Source: Stenotrophomonas humi (GTDB taxonomy: Bacteria; Pseudomonadota; Gammaproteobacteria; Xanthomonadales; Xanthomonadaceae). From it: a stretch of 64,000 bases of DNA. Every line of letters starts with the position of its first letter. The stretch's first letter is position 1. Positions 32,881 through 40,588 of the stretch are shown here, in pieces. The notes under the pieces are model-generated. The model did not search any database and had not been told where the DNA came from. It worked only from the letters and a program-made list of their open reading frames with translations. Where the stretch lies: positions 62,001 to 126,000 of the forward strand of contig NZ_LDJI01000021.1 of the NCBI RefSeq assembly GCF_001431415.1. Direction: 5' to 3'. The translations under genes and the position numbers were made by a program.

Positions 32881-34578
32881 ATGTTCAATGTATTGATCAC
32901 CACCTCGAATCGGGAAGAACGCCGCGTCCGCTGCATGCATCGCGAATGCGGCATCGGCCGCGGCGATGGCAACCTCATCGTCCTGCAGGGCTGGAGCATC
33001 GCCCAACAACACGCGGCTTTGAAGCGTGAAGCCAACGGCATCTTCATCCAGACCCTGAGTGGACGCACGGCGGTGCGGGTCAACGGCGAGCACGTGCAGG
33101 CGCTGCATGGCCCGCTCAGCAGCAATGACCAGGTGGAGATTGGTGACTACCGCCTGCAGGTGATCGATGAAGATCCGCCGGAAACCCGATCACAGGAGGT
33201 GCCGGCGACCGTGGCCGAGACGCCCCCTCCGGCGAACGAACCCATCAGTGAAACCAAATCCGCTTCGCAAGCGTTGGCAAAACCCGATGAGCTCGCGGTG
33301 GAGGCAACGGTATGGCGGGCGAGAGTGCACGCCGCGCTGGTCAAGCAGATGGACCTGCGCCGCGTCGATGTACGCGGCATGTCCGACGACATCCTGCGCT
33401 CCACCACGATCAAGCTGATCGACGGCGTGATGGAGAAGGAATTCAACGACCTGCCCAAGACCATCAACCGACGACGCCTGGCCAAGGAAGTGCTGGATGA
33501 GGCCATCGGCCTCGGCCCGCTGGAAGACCTGCTGGACGACAACAGCGTGACTGAAATCATGGTCAATGCCCACGACCAGATCTTCATCGAGCGCGCCGGC
33601 CGCATCGAGCAGTCCACGGTCAACTTCACCAACGACCGTGCGGTTCTGTCGGCCATCGAACGCATCGTCACACCACTTGGCCGGCGGATCGATGAAAGCT
33701 CGCCGATGGTTGACGCCCGTCTGAAAGACGGCTCGCGTGTCAACGCGATCATCCCACCGGTGGCCTTGCGCGGGCCCAGCATCAGCATTCGAAAGTTCTC
33801 CAAGCGCAAGCTCGAAGGCAAGGATCTGCTGACGTTCGGCTCACTGAATCCGCCGATGCTTGAATTCCTGATCATGGCGGTCAAGGAACGCCGCAATATC
33901 GTGGTCAGTGGCGGCACCGGCTCGGGCAAGACCACCCTGCTCAACATCCTGTCCAACTTCATCCCCGATGACGACCGCGTGGTCACCATCGAGGATGCCG
34001 CCGAACTGCGCCTGGTCCAGCCCAACCTGGTGGCACTGGAAGCCCGCCCACCGAACATGGAGGGCAAGGGCCAGATCACCATCCGTGATCTGGTGAAGAA
34101 CGCCCTGCGCATGCGCCCGGACCGGATCGTCGTCGGCGAGTGCCGTGGCGGCGAAGCATTGGACATGCTGCAGGCGATGAATACCGGCCACGAAGGTTCG
34201 TTGACCACCGCGCACGCCAACAACCCGCGTGAAACGCTGTCTCGCCTTGAAGTGATGGTGATGATGTCCGGCATGGAACTGCCGATGACGGTGGTACGCG
34301 AGCAGATCGCCTCGGCGGTGGATCTGATCGTCCATCAGAAGCGGTACCCGTGCGGCTCGCGCAAGGTCAGCCATATCTCCGAAGTCACCGGCATCGAAAG
34401 CGGCACCATCCAGCTGCAGGACATCTTCCTGTTCAATGCCCGCTCCTATGGTGGTCGCGACGGCAAGGTGGTCGGCGATTTCCGTGCCACCGGCGCGGTG
34501 CCGGAGTTCTACGAAATGCTGGCCGAGCGTGGGGTGAACGTCGACCTGAGCATCTTCCGCACGGGAGCTCCCGGATGA
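32881..34578 (+). CDS. cpaF: Tad pilus ATPase (TadA/CpaF) with N-terminal FHA domain
   Basis: A 565-residue protein. Residues about 18-100 form an FHA domain (CGIGRGDGNLIV, HAALKR, VNGEHV), followed by a charged linker. From about 140 on it is a CpaF/TadA secretion ATPase: Walker A GGTGSGKTT with Lys350, the Asp box around DRVVTIEDAAELRL, Walker B RIVVGECRGGEAL and TTAHANN. It powers assembly of the Flp fibre from the cytoplasm. The FHA keeps the Gly-Arg and the His, but the usual Ser-Arg before the His reads Ala-Gln, so phospho-threonine binding may be weak. The FHA fusion is not part of the standard CpaF architecture. Confidence 0.93.
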   Translation: MFNVLITTSNREERRVRCMHRECGIGRGDGNLIVLQGWSIAQQHAALKREANGIFIQTLSGRTAVRVNGEHVQALHGPLSSNDQVEIGDYRLQVIDEDPPETRSQEVPATVAETPPPANEPISETKSASQALAKPDELAVEATVWRARVHAALVKQMDLRRVDVRGMSDDILRSTTIKLIDGVMEKEFNDLPKTINRRRLAKEVLDEAIGLGPLEDLLDDNSVTEIMVNAHDQIFIERAGRIEQSTVNFTNDRAVLSAIERIVTPLGRRIDESSPMVDARLKDGSRVNAIIPPVALRGPSISIRKFSKRKLEGKDLLTFGSLNPPMLEFLIMAVKERRNIVVSGGTGSGKTTLLNILSNFIPDDDRVVTIEDAAELRLVQPNLVALEARPPNMEGKGQITIRDLVKNALRMRPDRIVVGECRGGEALDMLQAMNTGHEGSLTTAHANNPRETLSRLEVMVMMSGMELPMTVVREQIASAVDLIVHQKRYPCGSRKVSHISEVTGIESGTIQLQDIFLFNARSYGGRDGKVVGDFRATGAVPEFYEMLAERGVNVDLSIFRTGAPG

Positions 34579-35426
34579 ATGAGATATGGCTGATCGCATT
34601 GCTTGCGTTCGGCAGCTTCGCGCTGGCCGGCATGTATCTGGCCAGCAGCAGCGCCGGTTTCATGGAGCGCTATCGCGAAAATTTCATGAACCAGGCGCGT
34701 TTGAACCTGGCCGACATGTTCCTGTTCGTGGACGCGCGCTCGCTGTTCGTCGGCAACGCCCTTCTGCTGGTTCTGTTGCCGCTGGTGCTCTGGGTGGTTA
34801 CCGGCAACCTGTTGCTGCCCATCATCGTGCTGCTCCTGCTGGCGGTCCTGCCGCGGAAGATCTACCTGTGGCTGAAGCAGCGACGCTTGGATCGCATCCA
34901 GCAGCAGCTCCCCGATGGCCTGCTGATGCTGGCCAGCAGCCTGCGCGCCGGCGTCGGCTTCAACCCCGCGCTGGAAACCCTTGCCCAGGACGGGCAACCG
35001 CCGCTGGCACAGGAGCTGTCGCTGATCCTGCGCGAGCAGCACATGGGCGTGCGCACCGAGGAGGCACTGGAGCACTTTGCCCAACGCGTTCCCATCGATG
35101 ACGCCAAGCTGTTCGTCGCCGCGGTGACCATCTCGCGCGAGGTCGGCGGCAACCTGGCCGAGACGCTGGCCACACTGGCCGAGACCCTGCGCCGAAAATT
35201 GATGATGGAAGGCAAGGTCAAGGCGCTCACCGCGCAGGGTCGGCTGCAGGGCATCGTGATGGCGATGTTGCCGGCCGGCCTGGTCGGCTTCCTGGTGCTG
35301 TTCTACCCGGAAACAATGAACCCGATGTTCCACACGTGGCAGGGCTGGTGCGTCATCGCCCTGATCTTCGTGCTGGAGTATCTGGGGTATCGCATGTGCC
35401 GCAAAATCATGACGATCGACATATGA
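34575..35426 (+). CDS. tadB: Tad pilus inner-membrane platform protein TadB
   Basis: A 283-residue protein of the GspF-type platform family. N-terminal membrane segments are followed by the cytoplasmic domain (RIQQQLPDGLLMLASSLRAGVGFNPALETLAQDGQPPLAQELSLIL), ending with two more transmembrane helices around GIVMAMLPAGLVGFLVLFYP. TadB and TadC form the platform driven by the ATPase. Start ATG 34575 overlaps the CpaF stop (ATGA). No glutamate-rich truncation or frameshift is seen. Confidence 0.92.
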   Translation: MNEIWLIALLAFGSFALAGMYLASSSAGFMERYRENFMNQARLNLADMFLFVDARSLFVGNALLLVLLPLVLWVVTGNLLLPIIVLLLLAVLPRKIYLWLKQRRLDRIQQQLPDGLLMLASSLRAGVGFNPALETLAQDGQPPLAQELSLILREQHMGVRTEEALEHFAQRVPIDDAKLFVAAVTISREVGGNLAETLATLAETLRRKLMMEGKVKALTAQGRLQGIVMAMLPAGLVGFLVLFYPETMNPMFHTWQGWCVIALIFVLEYLGYRMCRKIMTIDI

Positions 35427-36313
35427 ACTGGATCATCGCACTCGTTGCATTGATGGCCGTGGCCGCGGTGGTGCTGGTGATGCTCGCCCTGCGCGGCATC
35501 CTGCAGCAGGTGCCGCAGAGCGACCGCAACTACCAGGATCCCTTGCCACTGATGCTGCGCCTGCTGTGGCCGGTGGTGGTTGCCGCCACGCATGCGGTAG
35601 GCCCACGGCTGAAGGCGGCGCAGCTGGAGCGGGCACACCGCGCCTTGACTTCGGCGGGACAGGATTTCGTGCTGACGCCCGAGGAGTTGTATGGCACCCG
35701 CATTGTTTCTGCCGGCGTGGTGGCCATGTTCCTGGTGCTGCTGGTGGTGATGCTGGGCAAGGCCAGCATGGCGACACTGTTCTTCTGCATCTGCCTGGGC
35801 ATTCCCATCGGCTGGATGTATCCCTCGCTGTGGCTGGGTGAGCGGCGCAAGGTGCGCACCAAGTACGTCGTGCGCGACCTGCCGGTGTTCCTGGATTTCA
35901 TCACCATGGGCGTGGAGGCCGGCCTCAACATCTCCGGTGCGATCGAGCAGTCCGTGCAGCGCGGCCCGACCGGGCCGTTGTCGCAGGAGTTCTCGCGCAT
36001 GCTGCGCGACATGCGTGCAGGTCTGCCGCGTTCCGAGTCCCTGCGGCGCATGTCCGACCGCATGGATATCTCGCAGGTCACCAGCTTCACCAGCTCGCTG
36101 ATCCAGGCCGACAAGGTGGGCGCGAACCTCAGCGATACGCTGCGTGCCCAAGCCAACCAACGCCGCGAAGAACGCTTTCTCCGGGCCGAGAAGCTGGCAC
36201 TGGAAGCACCGGTGAAGATGATGCTGCCGCTGGTGATGTTCTTCTTCCCGCTGATCTTCGTGGTGTTGGCTTACTTCATCTACCTGCAGATGAAGCAGCA
36301 GGGAATCCTATGA
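35423..36313 (+). CDS. tadC: Tad pilus inner-membrane platform protein TadC
   Basis: A 296-residue platform protein paired with TadB. It has an N-terminal transmembrane helix, the second and third helices near residues 95-140, the F-domain (RDLPVFLDFITMGVEAGLNISGAIEQSVQRGPTGPLSQEF..ADKVGANLSDTLRAQA) and a C-terminal helix LPLVMFFFPLIFVVLAYFIYL. The ALDFITMGVEAG-like segment is a signature of TadC. It overlaps TadB by 4 bp (ATGA) and the next gene by 4 bp. Confidence 0.92.
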   Translation: MNWIIALVALMAVAAVVLVMLALRGILQQVPQSDRNYQDPLPLMLRLLWPVVVAATHAVGPRLKAAQLERAHRALTSAGQDFVLTPEELYGTRIVSAGVVAMFLVLLVVMLGKASMATLFFCICLGIPIGWMYPSLWLGERRKVRTKYVVRDLPVFLDFITMGVEAGLNISGAIEQSVQRGPTGPLSQEFSRMLRDMRAGLPRSESLRRMSDRMDISQVTSFTSSLIQADKVGANLSDTLRAQANQRREERFLRAEKLALEAPVKMMLPLVMFFFPLIFVVLAYFIYLQMKQQGIL

Positions 36314-36699
36314 AGACGCTGTCCCTGCTGCGCGGATCAACCTGCCTGGTGCCGCATGTGCTTCATGCCCGGTACTGGCATCAACGCCTGTTCGGGTTGT
36401 TGCTCCTGCCACGGCTGGGCCAGGGCCACGGCCTGCTGATCGAACCGTGCGCCAGCGTCCACACCCTGGGCATGCGATACCCGCTCGATCTGTTGTTTCT
36501 TTCTCCCGACAACCAGGTGCTTGGCTGGCGCGAAAACCTCGCCCCGTGGCGTGCCGCTTCTCTGCGGGGCGCCCGCAGCACCCTGGAATTGCCGGCCGGT
36601 GCGCTCACCGCGATGGCACCACAGATCGGGGAGCGTCTGCGGTGGCAAGCCGCCCCCACGCCCCTTCACGTCCAGCCAGCATCCGGAGGTTTTCCATGA
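36310..36699 (+). CDS. DUF192-family protein
   Basis: A 129-residue protein matching the DUF192 pattern: GHGLLIEPCASVHTLGMRYPLDLLFLSPDNQVLGW, with SVHTxGM the most conserved stretch, then ELPAGAL. Most DUF192 proteins are exported; this one has no obvious signal peptide, only a short basic/hydrophobic N-terminus. The biochemical role is unknown. DUF192 genes recur in Tad loci, and here it is overlapped by 4 bp on both sides, between tadC and a TadE-like gene. Confidence 0.82.
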   Translation: MKTLSLLRGSTCLVPHVLHARYWHQRLFGLLLLPRLGQGHGLLIEPCASVHTLGMRYPLDLLFLSPDNQVLGWRENLAPWRAASLRGARSTLELPAGALTAMAPQIGERLRWQAAPTPLHVQPASGGFP

Positions 36700-37373
36700 G
36701 GCAAAGCCACGCGTCCCGACGCGCGCAATCGGGACAGTCCCTGGTCGAGTTCTGCATCGTGGTGCCGGCCTTTCTCTTTCTGATCCTGGTCACGTTTCAA
36801 CTGGTGCTGATCTACCGTGCGAAAACGACCCTGGACTATGCCGCCTTCCAGGCAGCCCGTGCCGGTTCGATAAGTGGCGTGGACCGCTCGAAGATGCAGA
36901 GCTCGCTTGCCTTCGGCCTGACCCCATTGCTGGCAACCTCCCCGGATGTCGCCGGCGTGGCGCGCGCCCGCGCCAAGGCCGAGCTTGAAACACGGCTGTT
37001 CGCCAGCATCGATGTCATCGCGCCGACACGCGCCGCCTTCAACGAGCATCGCGAGCGACAGTACGACGGCCGCTACGCCCTTCCCAACGACAGCCTCGCC
37101 TTCCGTGACAACCGCGTCGGCTCCAGTGGCGTGAGTGTCCAGGACGCCAACCTGCTGAAGATCAAAGTCACCTACAAGCTTCCCCTGATCGTCCCCTTCG
37201 CCGACCGGGTGATTGCCGGCTTCTCCTCACTGCTCACCGAGGGCGAGAGCTACCGTCCCGCATCGATGCTGATCGAGGAGCCAGTGAGCGGCCATCGCCG
37301 CCTTCCCATCGAATCCTATGCAGTCGTCCGCATGCAGACACCCATCTATGACAGCAACCGGCTTGCGCGCTGA
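36696..37373 (+). CDS. TadE/TadG-like pseudopilin
   Basis: A 225-residue protein with leader MRQSHASRRAQSG and QSLVEFCIVVPAFLFLILVTFQLVLIYRAKTTLDYAAFQAARAGS, a textbook TadE-like N-terminus: Glu at +5 after cleavage at Gly, hydrophobic helix, then the AAFQAARAG segment. GGAGGT lies nine bases before the ATG. It overlaps the DUF192 stop (ATGA). With the gene at 28924 it gives two TadE-like pseudopilins in the operon. Confidence 0.85.
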   Translation: MRQSHASRRAQSGQSLVEFCIVVPAFLFLILVTFQLVLIYRAKTTLDYAAFQAARAGSISGVDRSKMQSSLAFGLTPLLATSPDVAGVARARAKAELETRLFASIDVIAPTRAAFNEHRERQYDGRYALPNDSLAFRDNRVGSSGVSVQDANLLKIKVTYKLPLIVPFADRVIAGFSSLLTEGESYRPASMLIEEPVSGHRRLPIESYAVVRMQTPIYDSNRLAR

Positions 37374-37983
37374 ATCCTGGTCATTCCTTGTTGCCGTGCT
37401 CCTTGCCGCAGGAGCGGCGCAGGCGCAGCCACAGGATATCCAGGCGCGGATTGAAGCCACCATCGAAGGCTATGGCAACCTCGCCCCGCGCGGCACCGAC
37501 AAGCCGATCAACATCACCCTGCACACCAGCAGCGACAACCTGCGCGTGGACTTCCATTTCGATGGCAGCGGCTCGGATGTCTACCTGTTGAAACGCGGCG
37601 GCGAACCACGTGCCTGGTGGATCAGTCCGCGTGGCAACTACATGATCCCGGTCACCGATGCCAGCGGGCCCTACTGGTATGACGTCCGTCGCCCCTGCGA
37701 CAGTGTGCAGGGACGTTGCTCGGCTGCGCCCGGTGAGTTCATTGCAGGCCGTCTGGCCAAGGCACTGCGTTACCAGGACGCCCGCAACGGCCCGGATGGC
37801 ACCACGCGTGGCACCTTGTGGATCGACACTGAAACCGGCTTGCTGCTGGCTTACCGCGGCACTGTCGGCAATCGCCAGGACACCCGCAGTTTCCGCGCAC
37901 GCCAAGTCCGCTACGAACCCGTCGACGCCACGCTGTTTGCAATGCCCACACAACTGAACACGCCCAAGGGCATGAAGGACTGA
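37348..37983 (+). CDS. Secreted protein at the end of the Tad operon, unknown function
   Basis: A 211-residue protein with a signal peptide ending GAAQAQ. The mature part is beta-rich with VDFHFDGSGSDVYLLKRGGEPRAWWISPRGNYMIPV and a Cys pair (RRPCDSVQGRCSAAPGEF). It resembles outer-membrane lipoprotein-localisation-like (LolA/DUF4412-type) folds in pattern only; I do not assign a family. Its start ATG 37348 lies 26 bases inside the TadE-like gene in another frame, so coupling is likely. Last gene of the run before panE. Confidence 0.72.
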   Translation: MTATGLRAESWSFLVAVLLAAGAAQAQPQDIQARIEATIEGYGNLAPRGTDKPINITLHTSSDNLRVDFHFDGSGSDVYLLKRGGEPRAWWISPRGNYMIPVTDASGPYWYDVRRPCDSVQGRCSAAPGEFIAGRLAKALRYQDARNGPDGTTRGTLWIDTETGLLLAYRGTVGNRQDTRSFRARQVRYEPVDATLFAMPTQLNTPKGMKD

Positions 37984-38058
37984 GTGCCGTGCTGCCAATG
38001 AGTGGGCTTACTCACTATGATGAGGACGCACACTCCTGTTGAACGGTACTCCCCACAG

Positions 38059-38997
38059 ATGCGTATTCTGATTCTTGGCGCCGGTGGCACCGGCGGTTAC
38101 TTTGGCGGCCGCCTGGCGCAGGCCGGAGTCGATGTGACGTTCCTGGTACGGCCCAACCGCGCCGCGCAGCTGGATCGCGATGGCCTGGTGATCCGCAGCC
38201 CGCTCGGCGATGCCACCTTCCCGGTAACCCACGTCACCGCCGATGCATTGCCGCAACTGGCGCACGCGCGGCCGTTCGATCTGGTGATCCTCAGCTGCAA
38301 GGCCTACGACCTGGACAGCTCCGTCGATGCGATTGCCCCGGCCGTTGGCGCCAACACCACGGTGCTGCCGATCCTCAATGGTCTACGCCACTATGCTGCA
38401 TTGGATGCGCGCTTCGGTCGCGACAAGGTGCTGGGTGGCCTGTGCTTCATCAGTGCCACCAAGGCCGATGATGGTGCCGTGCTGCACCTGGACAAGCCGG
38501 CAAAATTGACCTTCGGCGAGCGCGATGGCGGCGCGATCAGCGCACGCGTTGCGTCATTGGCAGCCGCGTGTGAAAGCGCCAACCTCGATCATGTCGCCTC
38601 GGCCGATATCGCGCAGGAGCAATGGATCAAGTACACGTTCCTGACCGCGCTGGCCGCCGGTACCTGCCTGATGCGCGCCGATGTCGGCAGCATCGTCGCC
38701 ACCGATCACGGCACCGCGTTGATGCAGGCGTTGTACGCCGAATGTGTGGCGGTCGCCGCGCAGGCCGGGCAGCCGATCCCGGCCAAAGCACAGGACATCG
38801 CAGTCGGCGCGGTGACCAAGCCGGGTTCACCGATCAAGGCCTCGATGCTGCGCGACCTGGAAGCCGGCCAACGCGTGGAAGCGGCGCACATCGTCGGTGA
38901 CATGCTGGAGCGTGCGCTTGCTGCCGGTCATGTGGCACCGCTGTTGCAGGCGGCGTACTGCCACCTGCAGGCCTACGAGGCGCAGCGCGCGGCGTGA
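38059..38997 (+). CDS. panE: 2-dehydropantoate 2-reductase family protein (ApbA/PanE)
   Basis: A 312-residue oxidoreductase. The N-terminus MRILILGAGGTGGYFGGRLAQAG is the NADPH-binding Rossmann motif of ketopantoate reductases, with PILNGLRH and EQWIKYTFLTALAAGTCLMRADVG (carrying the catalytic Lys) and EAAHIVGDMLERA (substrate region). True PanE reduces ketopantoate in pantothenate synthesis; many paralogs act on other 2-oxo acids, so the symbol is tentative. ATG 38059 is chosen because the Rossmann strand starts immediately after it. Convergent with tatD, sharing a hairpin. Confidence 0.85.
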   Translation: MRILILGAGGTGGYFGGRLAQAGVDVTFLVRPNRAAQLDRDGLVIRSPLGDATFPVTHVTADALPQLAHARPFDLVILSCKAYDLDSSVDAIAPAVGANTTVLPILNGLRHYAALDARFGRDKVLGGLCFISATKADDGAVLHLDKPAKLTFGERDGGAISARVASLAAACESANLDHVASADIAQEQWIKYTFLTALAAGTCLMRADVGSIVATDHGTALMQALYAECVAVAAQAGQPIPAKAQDIAVGAVTKPGSPIKASMLRDLEAGQRVEAAHIVGDMLERALAAGHVAPLLQAAYCHLQAYEAQRAA

Positions 38998-39004
38998 CTG
39001 AAAG

Positions 39005-39031
39005 CGCCTGCCGTCAGACTGGCGGCAGGCG
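39005..39031. terminator. Shared hairpin between panE and tatD
   Basis: CGCCTGCCG pairs with CGGCAGGCG around a 9-base loop, directly after the panE stop and overlapping the last codons of tatD. It is suited to bidirectional termination, although no T tract is present. Confidence 0.55.
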
Positions 39032-39808
39032 GAACAACGCGCGCGTGGCAGCGGTGGCGTTGGCGGCCGTGACCGCAACCTCCTCGCCGCGATCACGCGC
39101 CAGTTCTTCCACGATATGCGACAGGAACGCCGGCTCGTTGCGGCGGTCCTTCGGCAACGGCCGCATCGTGCGCGGCAGCAGGTACGGCGCGTCGGTTTCG
39201 ATCAACAGACGCTCTGCCGGAATGTGCTTGACCAGCTCGCGCAGGTGCGCGCCACGGCGCTCATCGCACAGCCAACCGGTGATGCCGATGTACCAGTCGC
39301 GATCCAGGTAATCGAACAGTTCACGGCGTTCGGCGGTGAAGCAATGCACCACCGCCGGGCCGATCTGGCCATCGAAGTTCTTCATCATCGCGATGAAATC
39401 GTCATGCGCGTCACGTTGATGCAGGAACAGCGGCTTGCCGTTCTCGCTGGCGATCTGCAGCTGACGCTCGAAGGCCTTGCGCTGCGCCGGGCGCGGTGAG
39501 AAATCCCGGTTGTAGTCCAACCCGCATTCGCCCACCGCCACCACTTCCGGGTGCGCATGCAACGCGCGCATCTCCGCATCGCATTCGTCGGTATACTCAC
39601 TGGCGTGATGCGGATGCACGCCAGCCGTGGCGTACAGGAAACCGGGGTGGCGCTGCGCCAGTTCCAGCGCCATCGGCGAATGCTCGCGGCTGGCGCCGGT
39701 GATCAGCATCTGCACCACGCCGGCCGCACGCGCGCGTTCAAGCACCGCGTCCAGGTCGCGATCAAAGGATTCGTGGGTAAGGTTGGCGCCGATGTCGATC
39801 AGTTGCAT
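39014..39808 (-). CDS. tatD: TatD-family metal-dependent DNase
   Basis: A 264-residue TIM-barrel nuclease. It begins MQLIDIGANLTHESF, as in E. coli TatD (DIGVNLT rather than the DTHCHL of YcfH/YjjV), then AGVHPHHASEY, VAVGECGLDYNRDFS, HQRDAHDDF, VVHCFTAERREL, YIGITGWLCDERRG and LLIETDAPYLLPR. These supply the metal-binding His, Glu and Asp residues. TatD proteins are 3'-5' exonucleases linked to DNA repair and quality control. ATG 39808 is preferred over 39826 by alignment to the family start. Confidence 0.93.
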   Translation of the reverse strand: MQLIDIGANLTHESFDRDLDAVLERARAAGVVQMLITGASREHSPMALELAQRHPGFLYATAGVHPHHASEYTDECDAEMRALHAHPEVVAVGECGLDYNRDFSPRPAQRKAFERQLQIASENGKPLFLHQRDAHDDFIAMMKNFDGQIGPAVVHCFTAERRELFDYLDRDWYIGITGWLCDERRGAHLRELVKHIPAERLLIETDAPYLLPRTMRPLPKDRRNEPAFLSHIVEELARDRGEEVAVTAANATAATRALFRLPPV

Positions 39809-39913
39809 GGTGCGGGGAACGTCCAAGGAGGCGACATTCTACCGCCACGCCCTGGTTCCGCCGGGACCGCGTCTTTATGCTAGATTCGCGCGAAGCTGCT
39901 GCGGAGATTGCCG

Positions 39914-40546
39914 ATGCGAAGCCTGGTCTTCTTTTTACTTTGGCCGTTGCTGCTTGCCGTGCCGACCGTCTTCGCCGACGAGGTGGTTGCTTACCGGAAC
40001 GACACGCCCATCCTGCGCTCTCAGCTTGCAGGGGACATACCCGAGGTCGACAAGCTGGTCCAGCTGACCTTGTCGCCGGCGATATATGAATATCTGTCAG
40101 CACACCGTAACCAGTGGGAGCCGGACGAAGCCACTCTGCAGCGCGCGGAAGCCGCGATGCGCCGCTCGTTGGCCTGTCTTCCCTACCCCACCACGCTATA
40201 TGACACTCCAAGCGTTGCACGCTTCACGGCCAAGGCATTGATCAGCGGTGTGCTGATGCAGCGTTTCATTCACCGCAGCTTTGGCGGTGGGCGCCTGCTT
40301 GAACCGAAGCGGGGCGTACTCTTGCCCGGCGTCATGGCCTTCGACGCAAACAACCGCATGGTTCACCAGCTGGAAGAAGACGGCGCTTTCCGCATCCTGG
40401 ACCCTGCCCTGCGCAGCGAGGTATTCGCCACGCTGGGTGATACCGAGCAGGGCACCTTGGTGCCGGAGAGCCAGGCCGAAGCGCTGTTCGACCCCAACAA
40501 GGTGTTCATCACCTGCGAGCCGGAGGCTGCAGCAAAGGTCGGTTGA
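39914..40546 (+). CDS. Exported protein, unknown function
   Basis: A 210-residue protein with a signal peptide (MRSLVFFLLWPLLLAVPTVFA). The mature part is mainly helical with EVDKLVQLTLSPAIYEYLSAHRNQW and a later GVMAFDANNRMVHQLEEDGAFRIL section; Cys residues in LACLPY and FITCEPE could pair. No family is recognised. It lies between divergent tatD and hrpB on the same strand as hrpB, 42 bp upstream of it. Confidence 0.7.
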   Translation: MRSLVFFLLWPLLLAVPTVFADEVVAYRNDTPILRSQLAGDIPEVDKLVQLTLSPAIYEYLSAHRNQWEPDEATLQRAEAAMRRSLACLPYPTTLYDTPSVARFTAKALISGVLMQRFIHRSFGGGRLLEPKRGVLLPGVMAFDANNRMVHQLEEDGAFRILDPALRSEVFATLGDTEQGTLVPESQAEALFDPNKVFITCEPEAAAKVG

Positions 40547-40588
40547 GCATCTGCAGACTCCCGCGCCAGCGCGTATTCTTGCGCGGCT

